Below are positions 61,025 through 64,000 of a stretch of 64,000 bases of DNA, piece by piece; positions within the stretch are counted from its first letter, which is position 1; each line of letters opens with the position of its first letter. Made by a program: the position numbers and the translations under genes. The notes beneath the pieces were generated by a model. It saw nothing but the letters and a program-made list of their open reading frames with translations. It did not search any database and had not been told where the DNA came from. Origin of the DNA: Halovivax gelatinilyticus (GTDB lineage: Archaea > Halobacteriota > Halobacteria > Halobacteriales > Natrialbaceae). Where the stretch lies: contig NZ_CP101322.1 of the NCBI RefSeq assembly GCF_024300625.1, positions 2,555,992 through 2,619,991 of the forward strand. Direction: 5' to 3'.

Positions 61025-62269
61025 TCAGTCGTCGTTCGCGGACCCGACAGCGTCGGGTTCGGCGAGCAGCGCGGAGTCGGCCGGTTCCGTCCGCGAGCCG
61101 GGTGCCGTCGTCTCGGGTGTGGCCACCTCCGCCGACGACTCGGTTCGCTGTTCTGCGGGGAACCAGGCCAGCTCGTGATCGGCGGTTACCCGGACGGCGA
61201 CGCGCTCGCCCAGTTCGATCCGATCAGAGTGGTTGTGCATGCATTCGATGGTTTCGCCGTCGTCGAGTGCGACCCGATAGAGGATGGTCGGTCCGAGGTA
61301 GCGCCGGTAGATCACCTCGCCGTCGGTCTCCGAATCTTCTGCCGGATAGGCGGTGACGTCGTCGGGTCGAACCAACAAGTCGATCTCGGTGTTGTCGTAC
61401 TCCTCGACGAGACCGCCGACGTCAGCGCGAAGGACGCGTCCCAGCGCGGTCTCGACGTGGTCGCCACTAACTCTGCCCGAGAGGAAGCTCGCGTGGCCCA
61501 GAAAGCCCGCGACGAAGCGCGATTTCGGCCGCTGGAAGACGCGTTCCGGAACGCCAACCTGTTCGAGTGTCCCGTCCGCCATGACGGCGATGCGATCGGA
61601 GATCGATAGCGCCTCTTCCTGGTCGTGCGTGACGGAGACGGCCGTCACTCCGGCTTCTTTGATGATCCGACGGACTTCTTCTCGCATCTCGACCCGAAGG
61701 TCGACGTCGAGGTTCGAAAACGGCTCGTCTAATAGCAAGATGGTCGGTTCCGGAGCGAGCGAGCGGGCAAGCGCGACGCGCTGTTGTTGCCCGCCGGAGA
61801 GTTCGTCGGGATAGGCATCGTGCTGGTCTGACAGTCCGACGAGGTCCAGCAGTTCGTCGACGCGCCGGTCTCGTTCGTCGCTGTCCCAGTCGGTGAGTCC
61901 GAACGCGACGTTCTCGCGTGCGCTCAGGTGGGGAAAGAGCGCGAATTCCTGAAAGACGACGCCGACGCCGCGTTCTTCGGGCGGAACGAATCGATCACCA
62001 CCGGCGACCGCTTCGTCGTGGAGTCGAATTCGCCCGGAGTCGGGCGTTTCGAGCCCGGCGATCAACCTGAGCGTCGTCGTCTTACCACAGCCGGACGGGC
62101 CGAGCAGCGTCAGTATCTCGCCCTCTTTGACTCGCAGTGAGCACGCTTCGATTACGCACTCGTCGCCGTACGACGCGCGCACGTCGTCCAGTTCCAGTAC
62201 CACGTCCGACGGCGACGGCTCGCGATCTGGTTCGTCCGTCGCCGACGCGAGTACGTGTTTGGAAGGCAT
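61025..62269 (-). CDS. fbpC: ABC transporter ATPase, Fbp/iron(III)-type
   Basis: This 414-residue ATPase has Walker A (LLGPSGCGKTTTLRL), the Q-loop VVFQEFALFPHLSARENV, the signature DELSGGQQQRVALARSLAP, Walker B TILLLDEPFSN, and the switch VTHDQEEAL. A C-terminal TOBE domain (about 270-370) and a haloarchaeal acidic tail follow. The family carries Fe3+, thiamine, putrescine or sulfate; Fe3+ is favoured by the DtxR-like box upstream. The permease and binding-protein genes are absent nearby, which is odd. Start: ATG at 62267-62269. Confidence 0.88.
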   Translation of the reverse strand: MPSKHVLASATDEPDREPSPSDVVLELDDVRASYGDECVIEACSLRVKEGEILTLLGPSGCGKTTTLRLIAGLETPDSGRIRLHDEAVAGGDRFVPPEERGVGVVFQEFALFPHLSARENVAFGLTDWDSDERDRRVDELLDLVGLSDQHDAYPDELSGGQQQRVALARSLAPEPTILLLDEPFSNLDVDLRVEMREEVRRIIKEAGVTAVSVTHDQEEALSISDRIAVMADGTLEQVGVPERVFQRPKSRFVAGFLGHASFLSGRVSGDHVETALGRVLRADVGGLVEEYDNTEIDLLVRPDDVTAYPAEDSETDGEVIYRRYLGPTILYRVALDDGETIECMHNHSDRIELGERVAVRVTADHELAWFPAEQRTESSAEVATPETTAPGSRTEPADSALLAEPDAVGSANDD

Positions 62270-62297
62270 GGATGTCCGGCGCTTTCGCTTCTACGTG

Positions 62298-62323
62298 TTT
62301 AGGTGGGCCTAAAACACTTATAT
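62298..62323 (-). promoter_or_regulatory. DtxR/IdeR-like palindrome plus TATA box at the fbpC promoter
   Basis: TTTAGG-TGGG-CCTAAA (62298-62313) is a perfect six-base-arm palindrome, with near-complementary GTG/CAC just outside. On the minus strand a TATA-like ATATAA lies at 62323-62318, immediately upstream of the palindrome, and fbpC starts at 62269. The box therefore covers the expected transcription start, the place of a metal-dependent repressor. The TTAGG/CCTAA arms fit sites of the DtxR/SirR family. Confidence 0.6.
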
Positions 62324-62388
62324 CTGCCGGTCTCTACTGCCGCGCGGGAATTCAACCCGGCGCACCCGTGAGACGTCTATCAATCTCG

Positions 62389-62859
62389 TTACAGTTCGAC
62401 GCCGCCGGGAATGAGGCTGTGCTGGCGCAGTAGACTCCCTTCGTCGTCGTAGACGAGAAACGTCCGCTTTTCGTAGGTGAGTAACTCTTCACCCTCTACC
62501 CGGATCGTCACCTCGTATCGGCCTTCGTCGTCGTTCGACCGTTCGCCGTAGCCGCGGGCCGCCCGGATGAACGTGATGACGTCGTCGGCGTCGACGTTGA
62601 GTTCGAGGACGAAGTCGCCGGTGAGCCGGTCGGTGACGCTGACGACGCCGCTGGCGCCGGATTCGACCGGTCCCTGCAGTCTGAGCGCGACGTCCGTTTC
62701 CTCGCCAGCCAGGAGTTCCCCGTCGGGGCCGGTGAGGCGCGATTCCAAGTCCGGTCCCGAGCCGTCGAAATCGATCGTCACCGACGGCTTTTTCGGCTCG
62801 CCGTCCGTTTCTATCCAGTCGACGTCGGCCACGTCGAGCGTGAAGTGTTCGCGCCTCAT
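62389..62859 (-). CDS. DUF5793 family protein
   Basis: This 156-residue soluble beta-rich protein has the haloarchaeal DUF5793 layout: MRREHFTLDVADVDWIETDG, PSVTIDFDGSGPDLESRLTG, VVSVTDRLTGDFVLELNVDA and DDVITFIRAARGYGE. Function unknown. The start at 62857-62859 is chosen since it gives the family N-terminus; a longer frame extends across the promoter of the divergent secretion ATPase. Confidence 0.85.
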   Translation of the reverse strand: MRREHFTLDVADVDWIETDGEPKKPSVTIDFDGSGPDLESRLTGPDGELLAGEETDVALRLQGPVESGASGVVSVTDRLTGDFVLELNVDADDVITFIRAARGYGERSNDDEGRYEVTIRVEGEELLTYEKRTFLVYDDEGSLLRQHSLIPGGVEL

Positions 62860-63051
62860 TCGGTACTTCGATGTTGGGTGTCCGACCGTATGAACGTAAC
62901 GCCCACCACCGGTGAATCGAACGTCTCGTATCGGTGACTGTCGTCGTCCCGAACCGTTCGCTCGCTGGCGATCGTGCCACGTCAGCGATCGAACGGCCAT
63001 CCGATTTAAGACGCCACGTTCCCGATAGTTCCTACGCGACGACGGTACCCG

Positions 63052-64000
63052 ATGGTTCCAGACGACCCCCACGAGGCTCCAGATCCCCCGCAGGACGATT
63101 CACCGGCCTCGCAGTCGACCGACGATCAGTCGACCGAGAGCCGACTCGCCGCCCTCCGCCGGCGACTCGGGTACGTCGGTGACGTCCTCCGCGGCTCGCG
63201 AATCGAACTAGCCCGATACGACCCGAACGCACACGACCCGCTGGTGTCGTTCGACGTTCCCGTCGGGTTCTCGGAGATCGACCGATACTGGGTAAACGCC
63301 CCCTTCGCCTTCGTCTCGATCCTGTTCGATCCCGAGCGAAACGCCCACCAGTACACGGTCGTCGAACCCTCGCTTACGGACGAGGAGTCCGCGCTCCTCT
63401 CGACCGTCCTGGAAGACGTTCGCGACCCGCTGATCTACCGGGAGAGCGCCGTCGACGACATCGAAACGCGACTCGCCGACGCCGTCGGTGAACTGCTCGA
63501 ACGCTACGGCGTCGACGTCGGCGTCGAGACGTTTTACCGACTCTTCTACTACGTCTACCGGGACTTCCAGGGGTACGGACGGCTCGACCCGATCATGAAC
63601 GATCCACACGTCGAGGACATCTCGTGTGACGGATACGACCTGCCGATCTTCGTCTACCACGACGAGTACACGGACATCGAGACGACCGTCTCCTTCGACG
63701 CCGATGCGCTAGACGGGTTCGTCGTCCGTCTGGCCCAGCGGTCTGGTCGGCACATCTCGATCGGCGATCCGATGGTCGAGACGACCCTTCCCGACGGTTC
63801 GCGGGGTGAATTGGCGCTCGGTCAGGAGGTGACGCCGCGCGGCTCGGCGTTTACCATCCGAAAGTACGCCGACGAGCCGTTCACGCCGGTCGACTTGCTC
63901 ACCTACGGGACGTTCGACGTCGCCCAGCTCGCCTATCTCTGGCTCGCCATCGAACACAACAAGAGTCTGGTCTTCGCCGGTGGGACCGCATCCGGCAAGA
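63052..64000 (+). CDS. type II/IV secretion system ATPase, N-terminal part (cut by window edge)
   Basis: The ATG at 63052 opens a frame to the window end: 316 codons. After an acidic, Gln/Ser-rich leader (about 1-35) come VSFDVPVGFSEIDRYWVN, YVYRDFQGYGRLDPIMNDPHVEDISCDG and SGRHISIGDPMVETTLPDG, typical of the N2 domain of archaeal PilB/VirB11-type ATPases. The sequence stops inside Walker A (SLVFAGGTASGK). It would power a type IV pilus-like or adhesion system; membrane-assembly (TadC-like) genes should follow outside the window. Confidence 0.9.
   Translation, partial: MVPDDPHEAPDPPQDDSPASQSTDDQSTESRLAALRRRLGYVGDVLRGSRIELARYDPNAHDPLVSFDVPVGFSEIDRYWVNAPFAFVSILFDPERNAHQYTVVEPSLTDEESALLSTVLEDVRDPLIYRESAVDDIETRLADAVGELLERYGVDVGVETFYRLFYYVYRDFQGYGRLDPIMNDPHVEDISCDGYDLPIFVYHDEYTDIETTVSFDADALDGFVVRLAQRSGRHISIGDPMVETTLPDGSRGELALGQEVTPRGSAFTIRKYADEPFTPVDLLTYGTFDVAQLAYLWLAIEHNKSLVFAGGTASGK

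Overview
The window is chromosomal DNA from a halophilic archaeon (class Halobacteria). It is very GC-rich, the predicted proteins are strongly acidic, and many genes start at or just after a TATA-like box (leaderless transcripts). Diagnostic genes are SAMP1, FtsZ1, archaeosortase A, GatD, a DTD2-type D-aminoacyl-tRNA deacylase, a HalOD1 protein, a Tat lipoprotein and many families confined to haloarchaea (DUF63, DUF5787, DUF5793, DUF5802, UPF0058). I see no rRNA, tRNA, CRISPR array or intact insertion sequence. Coding density is high; only two stretches over 300 bases lack a gene (3694-4060 and 27381-27802).

Layout. 1-10 kb: membrane proteins, a secreted chymotrypsin-like protein, an acyl-CoA carboxylase subunit with an unusual N-terminal extension, an exact 22-bp tandem repeat, a uridine phosphorylase/HalOD1/PfkB-kinase run that suggests nucleoside-ribose salvage, DUF63 and a RCK potassium channel. 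10-20 kb: SAMP1, a GNAT enzyme, GatD, small membrane proteins, three small regulators, then an overlapping pabB-pabA-pabC operon and a helix-hairpin-helix protein. 20-31 kb: AroE, a CaCA antiporter, D-aminoacyl-tRNA deacylase, FtsZ1, a 2Fe-2S ferredoxin, a geranylgeranyl reductase, a palindrome-rich stretch, an AAC(3)-fold acetyltransferase, an AbgA-like amidohydrolase, a uS10 paralogue and a Nudix hydrolase. 31-43 kb: DUF5787 (here read as a possible nuclease with a Cys cluster), a hydrolase, PspA, a pair of paralogous membrane proteins flanking an HPP protein, the dgcN-dgcA D-glutamate pair, a VLRF1/Vms1-type release factor and DUF5802.

43-64 kb: threonine synthase, a metallophosphoesterase, archaeosortase A, an F420-type oxidoreductase, the CbiX-DR2241 cobalamin pair, Trm112, a soluble GAF-PAS histidine kinase whose 3' end overlaps a 694-residue protein with a degenerate CHAT-like domain, adenylosuccinate synthase, a 746-residue DUF7527 protein, an orphan Fbp-type ABC ATPase behind a DtxR-like box, and the start of a type II/IV secretion ATPase.

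Most of the window is housekeeping or ordinary haloarchaeal accessory genome. The parts most likely to hold undescribed biology are the kinase/CHAT-like pair (51.9-55.6 kb), the DUF5787 protein (31.9 kb), the membrane-protein/HPP cassette (35.4-38.3 kb) and several repeat or palindrome structures between genes.
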